Of a stretch of 64,000 nt of DNA, positions 11,214 to 25,900 are shown piece after piece. The stretch is taken from the NCBI GenBank assembly GCA_017506865.1, contig JAFCMP010000544.1:496001-560000 (forward strand). Reading direction: 5' to 3'. Made by a program: the position numbers and the translations under genes. Origin of the DNA: Tribonema minus. Taxonomy: Eukaryota > Sar > Xanthophyceae > Tribonematales > Tribonemataceae. The notes below the pieces were generated by a model that saw only the letters and a list, made by a program, of their open reading frames with translations, was not told the origin of the DNA and made no database searches. Numbering within the stretch: position 1 is the first letter of the stretch; each line of letters begins with the position of its first letter.

Positions 11214-14200
11214 ATGAGCAGCAGCAGTGAATCGGAAGATCTGGAGCTGGAGCAGGCGAACATCAACAGTGGCAGTGACGAGAGCGATGGCGAGGGAGAG
11301 CAGCGAGTTGCTAAACAGGTGAGCGACCCCAACTTGCACAGATAGGATTTCGTCTCAGCACACCGCTGCGTCGCGCTGCCGCTTTCAGTCAGTACCAGCC
11401 ATTGATCAGTGCTCCATAAGATTATTCGAGTGACATATCGACTGATTTGCGTTTTAGACCACTGGACCGATCAATACGACACCTCCGTGAAGCGGCTGCA
11501 ACACGCCCCACGCCAGCTTGGAAGACTCGCCAGCTACTACCCCTGCCATTACTACCACTGTTGTTCTAGTTTATCAACATTGCAACTGACTTGTTGGACT
11601 GAAAATCAGCTTGAAGTAAAGTAGTGCGCCGGCACTGTGCACTGTGCCGTATTGCAAGCGTGCACCAATAGCGACTACACCACCAGCAGCGACATGCAGT
11701 CGAAACACTGGTTGCTCTGGTGCTGCTTATGCAGTGGCAACATGAATGCTTGCGCAGGGCAAATCGCGCTTCTGTACGTGCACATTGCAAGATAGTGCTG
11801 CTGCGATGCATCTTTTTTTTTACTACAAAAAGCAAGTCAGTCAAACATTGTTGTGGCGGAGAGCGCAGCATCAGCACTATGCACGGGCGACAGACACATA
11901 ACTCCTTGTTCACGGATGACGCTGAAAGAGGAAGTGATCTTGCAGCCCATGCCAACAAGCCTTCCCTGCACATGACTCGTATGCACGTGTGGCATGGGTG
12001 TGGCGCGCCGACATGCAAGTCAAAGCCACAGGAGTTTGCACCTGCAAGGTTGGCGGCTGTTATGCGTGCGTGATATGAGGGCTTCATCCGCACGTGAGGC
12101 CGGTATTTCTGTCGTGCAAGTAGCCAATACTGCAGAATCGTGCATACATGCCAGCGTGACGCCGCAGTACCTGCACCACTTGGCGCCCACCACGAGAGGT
12201 CGCGCTGCGTCACTGACCTACTGATCATCAGGCACCGTAGAAGGTTCTAGGATTGCGGTATGAAAGCTCAGGATGAGGGTCAGAGTCAGAGCATTCTTGA
12301 TGAAAAGGGAGGCAAGCGCAGTCGCCCCCCGCCGCTGCACTGTTCAAGTACCCGCGCGCAAGAAGAACACTATCAGCCGCAGGCATTCGCGTCGACGCGT
12401 TGTGAGAAGCCGCTGAGCGCCACGCTGATGCGCCACGCTTCCTTGTGTCACGTACTGCGTCGCTCTCGTGAGGTCCATGCGCGTTCGGTCGTACGTGCGC
12501 CACGTTGAGGGGGCCAGGTGTGCTGGTTAGAACCTGTAGGAGCACCAGGCAGTTACATGCTGCCGTAACCGTCAAGCATGCAAACAGCAATGAGCTTGTA
12601 ATTGCCATTTGATCCAACACCCTCCATCAGTCATTGAAGCAGTGGCTGCGAGATGGCTGCTGCGCAAACAATCCCTCAAATGACAGAACTCACTACCGAT
12701 CTGCCAGTTTGAGCCGGGTGCTCTTCTGCTTTGATCGTGTGAGAAGTGATTGCGTTCGCAAGCACGCTGATCAGTGAGATGATGCGAAACGCGCAGCAAA
12801 AATACGACAGTTCTGGTGCATTGAGTGATGCCCACCACCCTCCCCCTAAGCCCGAACCAGACTCTGGCTGTGGCGGCCTGAAAGCCAGAGCGCCACTTGT
12901 ATCCAGAGCGCCACTTGTATCCCTCCCCTGCAGTAGTTGTGTTCACTAGGTGGCTGACACTCTTCAGCCAGGTATTGGGCCCCCCGCATCAGGGTTTGCA
13001 GCTTGCCAACCTGATGTTGCCGCCCCTAATAAATGCCTGAATTCCATAAGCGCAATAAGAATCAACACTTTCACACATTGTGTTGCACACATGAGGGTGG
13101 TCCGGTCGCAAGACCTCAGAAGTGCCACATATTCTGTCACACATATTACGCGGACCAGTATGGCTCAGAAATATTCGCAGCGCAGCAGGTGGTCCCCTCC
13201 CAAGAGTGCCGCCGCGCATTAGATCAGCCATTGCGTTACTCTGCAACTTGGTCAATCACAGGTACTCTTGAAGTGCATGCAGCAGCAGTGTCCTGCAGTG
13301 CCTGCACGGCATTCACTGTGCTGAGATGCCACTCGTCTTATATCACCCCCCCCCGCACAGCAGGGGGCGAGCCACAGTGCCGCCCCCCCCGGGGCAGCGG
13401 CGTCCAAGCTCTACTACCCGTTTCGCACGCTTGGCATGGTGACGGACGGCGTGCAGTTTGTGGTGAGGCGGCGGGGGGAGGAGTGTTTTGTCACCACGTC
13501 CATTGGGAAATCGTTCCAGGTGAGAGCAGCTAGAAGTTGTACTTGAAGTTGTACATGAAGTTGTGCAGTTCTTCCGAGCAGTTGAAGCTGATGCGCACAC
13601 GCAGTATCATACGGGACGCGCGCTGCAGGCAATGGTGGCGCGGTTGTGTGTCAAGGTGGCTTGAAGTTGTGCTGCTCAGAAGTTGAAGTCCATGTGCGTC
13701 TTTTTCTGTCTTGCCAAGCACCAGACGTGGGATGAGTGCTTTGTCCGCACCTTCATCGATGGTCCGGTTGTCTGTGATACCTACCTACCCTGACTCTGCG
13801 GTAGCGCTCAGCAGGCAGAGTGGGAAGGCAATCCGCCTTGTGTCCTGGCTCCAGATGGCATGCGCTGTCTGCCTGGATCCCGGCGTCATTCCATGTCGCC
13901 TTGTGATCGTCGAATTTGCGCCCTGCGGCCCTTGCGCGCTGAAAGCACCCCCTCGACTCTGATAGATGGAAGTTGATTGAACTTGAAGTATCATGATGTG
14001 CCAACACACTCACGCTGAGCTGACCGCCGCGCCGATGCTTGCTCGCGACTGCCTTGCCCCTGCGCCCCGTGGCACCCGGCGTCTGGTGACGCCGAGCAGG
14101 TGTACCGCTGTGACCACCTTGCGGCCCTTGCCCGCAGATGTCACCCCCCTGTTCATGTTTTTATTGATTGAAGTTGTACTTGAAGTATCACAAGCTGCCA

Positions 14201-17200
14201 CACGATTTGCTGACTGCTTGCTCGTGTCTGCGCTTGCCCTGTGCCCTGTGTGCCTCTGGCGCCGCCGCGCAGGTGTACCGCTGCGACCACCTGCGGCTGT
14301 CCATGTCGTCGCAGCCCGCGCACAACCGGCGCATACGCTGCATGGTAAGCGCTGTGTCACGGGCGCTGTCATCAGAGTCGATATATATATGGTTCGCTTG
14401 CATGCATGTACACGTGTACTTGAGGCCATGCGCTGGCGCCGAAGCTGTAGCTCAGCCAATCTGGTGCTGCCAGTTGCCGGCTCATTCATGATGAGTAGAG
14501 CATTGACTCGTGCTGTTACACGATGCAAAGGTGGGCCATGACACGACACGCCCTTGGTTATGTTTCCCGTAATCACGTAAATGCCATCAAGGACCACCTT
14601 CTCTGCGTACTTGCTTTTCACTTGCTTGGTGTACGCCTCAGCTGTGCAGGCGCGACGCGCAGCGATCGCTGTAACCGCCAGTGTACTTCAACTTCTCAGC
14701 TGACTTCACGTCTCGGCTGACTTGCTGTACGTACGCCTCTGGTGTGCAGGCGACGCGCGGCGATGAGCTCACCGTAACTGCCAGTGTACTTCAACTCCTC
14801 TTTGACTTCAACCGCTCTACTGACTGTTGTGTACGCCTCCAGTGTGCATGCGCGGTGCGGGGCGATGAGCTCACCGTCATCGCCAGTGTAATTCAACTTC
14901 TCAACTAACTTCAACTTCTCCACTGACTTTCAACTTCTCTACTGACTTGCTGTACGCTTCCGATGCGCAGGCGGCACGTGGCGATGAGCTCACGTATGCG
15001 GGCTGCGGGCGCGAGGTGCTGTGCTGGCATCGGCTGGCGTGCAACGGCGCGATCGCGAAGCCGCACCCCGGGGAGGTGACGGCGCTCGTGTGCATCGGAG
15101 ACATGCTGGTGAGACAACACATGCAGATTTGCTGAAGTATGTTGAAGCAGCAAGGGCAGATGCTCTCGCGCAGGGGCGGCTGGAGGTGGCTCAGAGCCCT
15201 TGTGTAGTTCAGTGTGACATAAGTTTTGATAGGCTGGTGAAGTGGTGTTGTTGCGCTGTTGTGTGAGCGAGTGCAGGTGGTGCAGGCCGTATTGCAACCG
15301 GCGTCTGCAACCTACTGCGTGCTGCGACTGACGGCGCATTGTGATGCTCATTGAACAAGACATCAGCATGGGTGCGAACGTGAGTGCGCTGCACCTGCTG
15401 GCTACGAAACACGGCAACCGCCCAACAGCGTCACTCCTTGACTTGCACCAACCGGCGCGCAGACGCGCACAGCGTCAACTCCGCGCAACGAACCTACCTC
15501 ACTTGCTTACAAATACCTGCCACAAAATGCTCTGAGGTAAGCAGGCGTTTCGCTTGCTGCCCCCCCAAAAGTAATGCTTCAGTAATGACATTCTTTCAAG
15601 TAGATGGAGTCTTCGCCCCGCGGCACGCGCGCAGCCGCACGTCAGCGCACGCCATCACTTCGACTGAGCCGTGCTGCGCGCGACGCGCTCGCACGCGTGC
15701 ATCATGCAGGTGAGCGTGTGCTCCAAGGGCGTGCTGCGGAGCTACGACGTCAAGTACAAGGCCCCCCCCGGGGGGCTCACGCCGCTGAGCGATGTGGAGC
15801 TGCCAGGGGGGTTCGCCACCCCCACCGTGCTCGCGCACCCGCCCACGTACCTTAACAAGGTGGGTCGATTGCATTCATAAAGTTACTTGCATACGCGGTA
15901 CTCGCAGGGGTTGGTGGGAGTGTATGCGGGCGCGTTGCGAAGAAGAGATGGCATGCTGCTAGCGGTGCTCCTCTCGCACCCTTACTACCTTGCTCGCGCA
16001 CCTGCTGACGTACCTCAACAAGGTGGGTCGACTGTATGGAATTAGCAAGTTGCGTGCACGGCATTGGCAGGCATTTGCGGAATGTATGCAGGTGTGCGTT
16101 GCGAAGGCGAGGTGGCATGCCGCTAGCGATGTTCCTCTCGCACCCTAGCCACCGTGCTCGCGCACCCGCACGCGCATCTCAACAAGGTGGGTCGACTGTA
16201 TGGAATTGCGTGCGCACAAAGCGCCGTGCGTGCGCGTCATTTGCAGGTGTTTGCGGGAGCGTACTCGGCGCGCTTTGAACATGTCCGATGTGTATCATGA
16301 TGTATGTATAGCTATGCTGTAACTGGCACTTTTGCTGAGCTGTGACTGGCACTTCCTCCGCACGCGCCGCGCCGCAGGTAGCGATGACTTCTAGGGAACT
16401 GGCGCATGCACAGCCACAATACCGGCTCTGCCTGTATGTATGTCCCATGTGCATGTGCAACCATGTATGTATATATATATTTGCTGTGACTGGCACTTTC
16501 ACCATGATGTAACTGGCATTTTCACCACGCCGCAGGTGGTGATCGGCAGCGAGCAGGGTGGCCTCGGCCTGTGGAACGTGCGCACAGGCAAGTGGCGATG
16601 CGCCGCAGCCTGTGTGACGCGATGCGCATGACAATGTCGTGAGAGTCGGTCAGGCATTTGCCGCGCCGAATTCCCAATGTATGCATCGATGCATGCTCCA
16701 CCTGCTGCATCGCACCAGGCGACGCGCATGACAGTGTCACGACAATCTGTCGGGCTTTTGTCGCACGGCTTTTCCGACGCCCTTCGTCGTTTCGAAGCAT
16801 GCTTCACCTTCTTTATCGGGCCAGCGCTGCGCGGGCACTGCAGTCAGCGTGGCTCCCTCGTCACACCGACTTTTCGATGCCCTCAGTCGCATCGATGCGT
16901 GCCACGCCTCTTTTAAGGTTCGGGGTTCGGGTTAGTGTTAGGCTGTACGGAGCGGTGACGGGCAGCGTCTGCCACAGCTATCGTGAGTGGGCAACTCCGC
17001 TGCTGCGCGCGTTCCCTGAGACTCGCGGCGATCGTTGTGAAGCAAGAGTGTCGCATGCGGGTGAGGCAAGGCCAAAGCGCGGCGGCGCACACCCAGTGCT
17101 GCTCCAGCGGCGCCCGGGCTGCGCGGCTTCCATCAGTCAGCTCCGCCCACTTCGTCGCGTGCTGACTATGTAGAACGCCTACAACCATTGCAGATCTGGT

Positions 17201-20200
17201 TTACAACAGTGACGCGCGGTCGTCTGTTGCGCGGGGCGGCACGCGTGTGCACCTGCACGCGTGCGCGTGCTCCATTACGGACTGAGGGCACGACCATGGT
17301 CGCTGGCCACAACCTCAAACGCGCCACCGCCGCCGCGGCAGCACCGTGCGCAGCAGCGAGCGTACCTCCGCACGACCTGTAACGCTCCCCCCCCCTCCCC
17401 CCCCCCCCCCCCCCCCCGTGCAACCCCCCGCGCAGGCAAGTGCATTCACATCTTCAAGTGCCTCCGTGTGAGCTGTGACACTCCACAACGCACACCTCCC
17501 TCCCCCCCCCCCCACCACGCGCGCAGGCAAGTGCGTCCACATCTTCAAGTGCCTGGACGCGCCGGAGCTGCTGAGCACTGATGACAACGCCGACGGCGCC
17601 GACGCCAAGAGCGGCTGCAGCAGCGCGATCACAGCGCTGGAGGCGTCCCCCGCGCTCGATGTCGTCGCGGTGGGCCGCAGGAGCGGGCTGATTGCGCTTG
17701 TGCACCTGCGGCAGGACACGGTGCTGTTCAGCCTGCGCCAGTCGCGGGAGGTGACGTGCCTCAGGCGAGTGGTTGAAGTTGTTGCTGGCGCTGCGGGCGG
17801 TGGTGATGCAGCTGGTGACGTCCTTCAGGCAGTGGTTGAAGTTGCTGACGATGCGGGCAGTGCTGATGTCGATGACGCAGGAGGTGATGTGCCTCAAGCA
17901 AGTGTTTGAAGTTGTTGGCGCTGCAGACAGTATGGATAGTGATGACGCAGGAGGTGCCGTGCCTCAGACACATAATTGTGGTTTGATGATGCTGGCGTTG
18001 CTGCGCCGTGCATCGCGCCCGCCGTTTGTCGAACTGCCGCGCGTCCGAGCTCGCAGCAGCGTTGCGAGCAAACCTCTTTTTGACAGAAGAGCAGAAGCGT
18101 AATGGACCATCTTCACAAAAGCCGATTCACTCAACTGCACTCGGGCTGCTTTGTGACGCTTGGCAGCTTCCGCACAGACATGGCGTCGGCCGCGCTGCGG
18201 ACGTTTGGCGACTGCTGCAGTTACTACTTCAATCTGTAACCCGACTGCACACTGCTCTGTCCTGTGCTGACGCAGGCCAAATGTCCGCGATGGCTGCTGC
18301 TGCTGCTACCTCAACTAGTAACGGACTGCGCTTGTGCTCTCTGTCCTATACTGACGTAGATCAAAATCTGACGCAGCTCACAATGTCGGCGACTGCTGCT
18401 GCTACTACTTGCGGACCTCTGACGACTGCTGTTTCCACTTCACCTTGTAACCCGACTGCGACTGCGGTGCCCTGTCCTGCACCTATGCAGCTTCCGCACG
18501 GACATGGCGTGAGCCGCGCTGCCGACATTGACGACTGCTGCTGCGACTATTCGGACATGTTAACCCGACTGCACATGTGCTCTGTCCTGTACTGATGCTG
18601 CTGACATGTGACGACTGCTGCTGCTACTACTTCAACTTGTAACCCAACTGCACATGTGCTCTGTACTTTCAACTTATAACCCGTGCTCTGTCCTGAATTG
18701 ACGCAGCTTCCGCACAGATATGGCGTCGGCCGCGCTGCCGATGCTCGCGTCCGGCTCGGACTGCGGGCGCGTCCACGTGTGGGACCTGCAGAAGCGCCGC
18801 ATGCACCACACCATGACGTGCCACGAGGTACGACTTCAACAATGAGACTTCAATGCAACTTCAAATGTTGTGTTGTAGGTAAACTGGGGTACGTCGGAGT
18901 TTGAACTTTGAAGTATGCGTAGTATAGCCTTGAAAAGGCGCATGCATGCACCACACCATGACCTGTCACGAGGTGAGACTTCAACAGTGCACCTCCGAAT
19001 GACACAAATAACTATAAGTACGTCGGAATATGAACTTTGAAGTATGCGTAGCATGGTTTTGAAAAGGCGCATGCATGCACCACACCATGACCTGTCACGA
19101 GGCGAGACTTCAACAGTGCACCTCCGAATGACACAAATAACTATAAGTACGTCGGAATATGAACTTCGAAGTATGCGTAGCATAGCCTTGAAAAGGCGCA
19201 TGCATGCACCACACCATGACGTGCCATGAGGTGAGACTTCAACTATGCAGCTTTGAATGCGTTGACACTAACACTCAATTTGGGCCAGCTGCACCCCTCA
19301 ATCTGCGACTCGTTGTGGATCTGAAAAGCTCATCTTGCCCATAAGGTTCATTGATGCGCAATGCATGTCTCTCTGCTCTGTGATTTGCAGCAATTTATAT
19401 CATATACTTGAAAGTTTCACCCTGCGCGCTTGATCGCACTCTTCCCGGCACAGACCTATGATTGCGCTGCAATCCTATGACTTAGAGGAGGTGAAGTAGT
19501 CATGACAGCGAGAAGCTTTACCCTGCGCTGCATTGTGATTCCGCAGCCAAGCATATCCTCCTGCCGCGCATGCAGACACAATCATTTGAGCCAGCTGCAA
19601 ACTGAGATGTGTGAGTTGCAATGGATTTAGAATGCTCATATTGCCAACACGATTCATTGACGCGCAACGCATACCAAAAAACGTAACCTTCCTTGCTGAT
19701 TTTTTTCCCGACATAGATGTCATTTTATGAATCTGAAAGACGAACATCAAATCTGAGTGTTTCTCTGCGCTGCATTGTGATTTTGCAGCAACGCGTGACC
19801 TCCTGCGCGTTCTTGCCGCGAGAGCCTGTGCTGCTGACGGCGTCGCCCGACAACTCGCTGCGCATGTGGGTCTTCGATGCACCGGACGGCACGGCCCGCC
19901 AGCTCAGGAGCAGGTGCGTCCATACTTGAAGTGCATATTGATGAAGTACGTCTTGTTGGAACGGATGAGTCGCCTCACAATTTGCATGTGGGTGTTTGAT
20001 GCACTGGACGGGATGCCCGTCAGCTCAGGAGCAGGTGCATCCAAACTTGAAGTATGTGTTGATGAAGTACGTGTAATTGGAAGGGACGAGTCGCCTGACA
20101 ATTTGCATGTGGGTGTTTGATGCACCGGACGGGACTGCCCGTCAGCTCAGGAGCAGGTGCGTCCACTTTTAAAGCACATGTTAATGAATGACGTATTGTT

Positions 20201-22866
20201 GGAAGGGACGCATCGCCCAACGACTCGCTGCGCATGTGTGTATTTGACGCGCTCAACGGGACTGCCCAGCTCAGAACAGGTGCGTCCGCACTTGAAGCAC
20301 GTGTTGACGAAATGCGTTGTGTTTTGCGGGATGCATCGCCCGACAACTCACTGCGCATGTCGGTTTTTGACGCGCCAGACGGGACTGCCCGCCAGCTCAG
20401 GAGCAGGTGCGTCCGCACTTGAAGTATGTATTGATGAAATATGCGTGGTTGGATGGCACGACCCGCCAATTCGGGAGAAGTCGAGTCAACTCGTGAAGTA
20501 CGTACTGTTGGTGTGTTGGAGGGCACAGCCTGCCAGCTTCGGAACAGGTGAGGACACACGCTCTCAGTCAAGATCTCCGTAGTGTTTGTGAGTGGCCATT
20601 GATACAGAGACAATTGTGGGCAAGAACCAAGCCGTGTCAATTTGAGGTGCTGACATACGCTGAACCCTTACTCTAACCCTGACCCTGTCGTTGTTTGCTG
20701 TGGGCGCGTTGAGGTGTGTGTTAAAGAGTACATTGATGCTTTACTTGGCGTAATCAGTTCACCCACCCCCTAATCCCCGACCGCCTCCCCCGCCAATTGC
20801 GTTTTGAGGCCGGCAGGGAGGGCCGCGCCGCGCCGCGTGCGCGTCTACGGCGGCAAGACGTCCATCGTGCGCCCAACGCCAGCAAATCACATATGCTTCA
20901 CTTGGCGTGTGTAATCAGCTCCTCCCCCCCCCTTCCGCGACCACAAGGCAATCAATCTCATGCAAGTATGTTTTATTTGGCGTGTGTAAACAGATTTCCC
21001 ACCCCCCCGTCCGCAATTAACAACAGCCGCGCCACGTGCGCTTCTACGGCGGCGAGACGACCATCGTGCGCCTAAGGCAATCAATCACATTTATATAAGT
21101 ATGTTCTACGCGTACCCCCCCCTACTTGGCGTGTGTAATCAGCCCCCCCCCCCCCCACCCCTCTTTTGCGATCAGCAACGCGCCGTGACCGCGTGCACTT
21201 CTACGGCGACGAGACCACCGTCTTGTGCCCACAGCATTCCCAGTACGCCCCACTGGGCTTGCGCCCTTGCCCATAGTCCGTTCACCTACACGCCCCCCCC
21301 TTGCCCCCCTGCGAATGTGCATTTCGTAAACCGGCAGGGAGGGCCACGCTGCGCCGCCGCGGCGTGTGCGCTTCTACGGCGGCGAGACGACCGCCGCGGA
21401 GGCAGACGCGGGCAGCGGCGACGCGCTGTGCCTGCTGAGCGCTGGCGGCGATGGCGCGTTCCGCCGCTTCCATGCGATGCGCGACGCGCTGTCCGTGGAG
21501 TTCTCCCAGAAGCAGGTGGGTACCAGTTGCTCTCAGTTTAGTTTGTTTGCTGTTGAGGGATCAATGTATCATGCATGTACAGTTGCCTTCAAAGTTTGAT
21601 TTGTTATGGAAGTTATATGTATGGTGTGCCTGCTGAGCACTGGTGACAACGGCGCATTCCGCCGCTGCCACGCCATGCGCAAAGGCGCGCTGTCCGTGGA
21701 GTTGTCCTAGAAGCAGGTGGGTGCCACAAGCTGCTGCGAGTTCATGAGCGCGACCATGCAGCACAGAGTCGCGCACTTGACATGCATCGGAGCTTGCATA
21801 CATGGGGAGTACTGCTCTCGTGCCAATCGCCTCAACACGTCAGCGAATCGAGTGCCTCCCGCTTCGTGCGTGCAACGCTCTGCGACAGGTCGTGAGCACG
21901 ACGATGCAGCACCGCATCGCACTTTGGAATGCTGCGCAACTTGCATACGTTGCAGTACCTACTGCTCTCGTGCCAATCGCCCAAAATATCGGCTGACCGA
22001 GTGCCTCCCGCTCTGCGCGTGTGCGTACGCTTTGCGACAGCTCATGAGCACGACGATGCAGCACCGCATCGCGCACAGGAACAAGGGGCGCCTCGGCCCC
22101 GTTATCGCCTTTGACGCGTGCGAGACGCGCGCGCGCGACTGGCACAACATATGCACATGGTGAGGTCCTAGCCACACATAGATACCGTATGTTACAGAAC
22201 ACCTAAGTTGTGGCACAACATCTGCACATGGTGAGGTTTCAGCCAGCCGTAGATACCGCATGTTACAAAAGAGAGGTGTTCACCAACACAAGTCGAGAGT
22301 GTCGGTGCACCTTCGAAGGTATTAACTGCCAAAGATTTTCATTGGACTGGCTCAACACCTGCACACATAGGTGCGCCGTGTATACCGGTTCATCCTCCAG
22401 AGAATTGCCCGAGGCAAATAAAGTCAGATGCTTCCGACATTTTCCTGTGTGGGTTTTACTGAGACGCACCATGTGATTGCCGAGAGTTGCATATACTGAT
22501 TGTGTACTGATCATGAAATGGCGATGTACTAGTCATGTACCGGTGATGTACTCACGAGTGAGTTCACCAGCGACACGCGTGCCTCAAACGAAGGGCCCCA
22601 TACCTCAAAGAGCAACGGGAGATTCGGAGGGTGGCACCCTTGAGAATCAACTATAAGCACATCTCGTGCCCTTCAACGGCTCGGCGTGCAATAGGCGCAG
22701 GCGTGCAGCCATAACAGATCTGTGTTCAGAAAGCGAGATCGCGCTTGCATTGGTATCGGCCGTTGTAGCGATTGGCGCATTTCACCCGCGGGCGGTCATT
22801 TCGTCATGTCTTGGCGCGCTGCTGTTCTGCACATGCGCTGCAGTCTCTCCTTCGACATATGACACG

Positions 22867-22943
<77 letters not shown>

Positions 22944-25900
22944 TTGCCGTCGCCGGTTACAGCCACGAGGAGGATGCCAACGCCTACGTGTGGTCCTACA
23001 AAGACAGGTCAGTGCTCAGTGCCACATTGAACAATAACGTAGATGTACCGAAGTATATGCATTGCTTGGTCGACTCACAAGTGTAATGGAATTACAACGC
23101 ACTGAATGAAGGTGTGAACCAGAGAAGCAGTGGGCAGTGCCCCCCCTCCTTTGTGCGCATGATACATGCATACCTCGGCACCTCATACTTCATGTCCTGT
23201 TTCGGTGGGACCATGTCTCGATTCAATGTGTTTCATAGAGAATTTTTGCAAGTGAGGTTTTTCTACTTTCTTCGACAATTTCTTCTGAAGTTTGCTGTCA
23301 CAGGACAGGCGGCTCTGTCCTGCCATACGACTTGTTTGAATCGCTGCGTTGCAGCAGCAGTGCTCGGCTTCGCGCCTGTCTGTCGGTAGCTCCCCGTCCC
23401 ACTGCCAGCCTGCACCAGCAACAGTCATACGACACAGACACCTACGCGCCACACACACACATTGTTGTTTCCGGCCGGCCACGACATTCGCGCACCGCGC
23501 GCTGCCTCACTTGGCATTGAATTCTGGCGTCGCATTGGCATGACCTCAGTGACAGCGTACATTTGCTGTTGGCGCTGTCTCTGGCCGCTCGCTACATTTG
23601 CGCACCGCACCGGTGCCTCACTGAGAATTAAACCCTAGGCACCGCATTGGCACAGCGTCACTGACAGCGTGCGCCGGCCTGAAGTTGGCGCTGTCTGCAG
23701 CCGCTCGCTACATCTGCGCACTGCACCGCTGCCTCACTTAAGCTTAACACCCTAGACGTCGCATTGGCACAACGTCGCTGACAGCGTGTGTCCGCCTGCC
23801 ATTGGCACTGCGCAGGGCTGCCGGCAAGATGATACTGCGCCAGAAGCACTGGCCGGGCAACGCCATGAAGACACCCCCCAACCCCAGCCACTTCGCCTCA
23901 TCCGTGGCCATCAGGTGCGCGCGAACGAAGTCCACACGTGTGATGCGCCGTTCTGCCGCGACTGAAGTGCGCTCTCTTGGCATTGCTCTTTTTTCATACC
24001 CCTGCACCATCCCCTCTCTCTCATGACAGCTTCTCACCATGCTGCATGTGCTCTTGACGAAGCGCCCTCTTACCCCCCCCCCCCCCCCCCTCTGCTTTCC
24101 TCCGCAGTGCGTGCGGCAACTTTGCGCTGGTCGGCATTCCCTCTCTCACGACGGCGTTCTCACCATGCTGCAAATTATTTCCTTTTCTTACCCCCCCCCT
24201 CCCGCTCCCTCCCCCCTTCACTACCACACAATTTGCTTTCCTCCGCAGTGCGTGCGGCAACTTTGCGCTGGTTGGCACGCGCGGCGGCCCCATCTTCAAG
24301 TACAACATGCAGTCGGGGCTAGAGAGGGGGTCCTTCCCACAGTCGGCGACGCAGGCGCCGCGCGCGGCCACCTCAGGTCAGTGCGTCAGCGCTCAGCGCT
24401 GAGCAGCCAATGCGTTAGTTGATGTGTGCCACTGCGCTACATCAGGTGCTTGCCTGGCGCCTGTTGCCGCTCTCTGCAGCGTGCTTATACGCACGGGCCT
24501 GACTGTCGGCGACCCTTCCTTCTTGAGCCAGTAGAGAGCGCTGCTTTTTATTTGTACCCCGTGTCAGTGCGTCACTGCTCAGTGCTGCAGCAGACTCGTG
24601 GGAAGGCGCGTATGTGCAGGTTGATGGTATGCACGTGTGCCCCATGCTGAGGAGGGGGGGGGGGGGGGGGGGTACCGCAGGTCAGTGCGTTACCGCTCCG
24701 TGCCGAAGTGGGCATCGTGGGAGCGTACACACACACAGATTGAAGGCATGCCCGATGGAAAGTAATCAGGGGTGGTGGGTGGGTGCGTGGATGCGTGACT
24801 TGGTGTGCGGCTGGCTCAGTCTGCTGCAGGACGCAAGTGCCGATACCGCTCAGAATCGTGTCGCCAGGGCTCTCAATCTACTGTCAAACACTCTGACAGC
24901 ATGCGTACGACAATAAGTGCACTGCTAGAACGCGATTCGTCCTCTGCAGCACGGATGCCACAGCGATCATCTTTGCGCAATGGCAACACCACAGCGCGAC
25001 GCGTGCAGGTCATCCCCGTCGAGGTTTGGTTAGCCGTCGCTTTGCGTTGCCATTCCGTCAGTTGATGCGTGCCACCATAAGCCTCAGGCGCTGTCCCTGT
25101 ACCTCTTGCCGCTCTAGTCAGCCCCAGCATACGCACAGGCCTGACTGCTGCTCTGTTCGCGGCCCTTCCTTCTGGACCCGTTGAGGGGCGCTGCCTTGTA
25201 TTTGCTCAGCTACTCTGCTGGCGTTCTTCTGTATCTGCGCAGCGCTGCTTTGTATCTGTGCGTTTTATTTGCTGACGCTCCTGTGTAGATATCCGCGCAG
25301 CGCGCATGCTGACGCTTTTTTCATGTTCACGATGGCAATGTATGAGCTGGGCAAATCAGTCACACATTGCGCTGCAGCCCACTGTGTTGCATTCCCTACG
25401 TACATACCCCTGCTGTCGCGCAGGCGGCAAGCCACGGCCCGGCAGCGTGGCGCGCATCGATGCCACCAACAAGAAGTGAGCAATTTCCTGCCCTGTCATA
25501 TGCCTTTGCAGTGCCTTGATGAAAAACTTCTATGAAGGACTTCTGAAGAGGTTGCTTGCATAGAAATTTAGTGTGGCTCGCATCGGCGCCACACATGAGA
25601 AGGGAGTAGTTCTGCGCCCGCTGTTTGCCGCTGTGAAGCGGGGATTTTCTTGCTGGCGCATTTCAGCGTGCATTTTCGAAGCACTAGTTGAATGTACACC
25701 TAGTCATCAGCACACATCCGTGTTATTTGAACAATTGCACTAACCCTTAAGAACTCAAGAACACACCTGCTGAGCTCCAGTTTCTCGCACGTACTTCACC
25801 GTTGCTCACGCGACCAAACAAACGCGAGTGGCTTTCCGAATACCCCAGTAAGCTCCGGACCAAAATGCATTGCGGCGCAATATATTTTTCTGCAAGTACT

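Noticed and set aside
11566..12228. 220-residue minus-strand open reading
   Set aside because: It lies in UTP21 intron 1, is rich in cysteine, arginine and serine with no recognisable motif, and has no partner exons.
13033..13533. 166-residue plus-strand open reading overlapping UTP21 exon 2
   Set aside because: The Utp21-like protein is in a different frame of the same DNA and is joined in phase to exons 1 and 3. This frame is a shadow.
20810..20885. Alternative start for UTP21 exon 10 at the first GGCAGGGAGGGCC copy
   Set aside because: The copy lacks a downstream donor in frame and the protein alignment continues only from the 21338 exon.
17750..21235. Regularly spaced repeats suggesting a CRISPR array
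   Set aside because: Units are degenerate copies of exon edges with related spacers in a spliced eukaryotic gene, and no cas genes are present.
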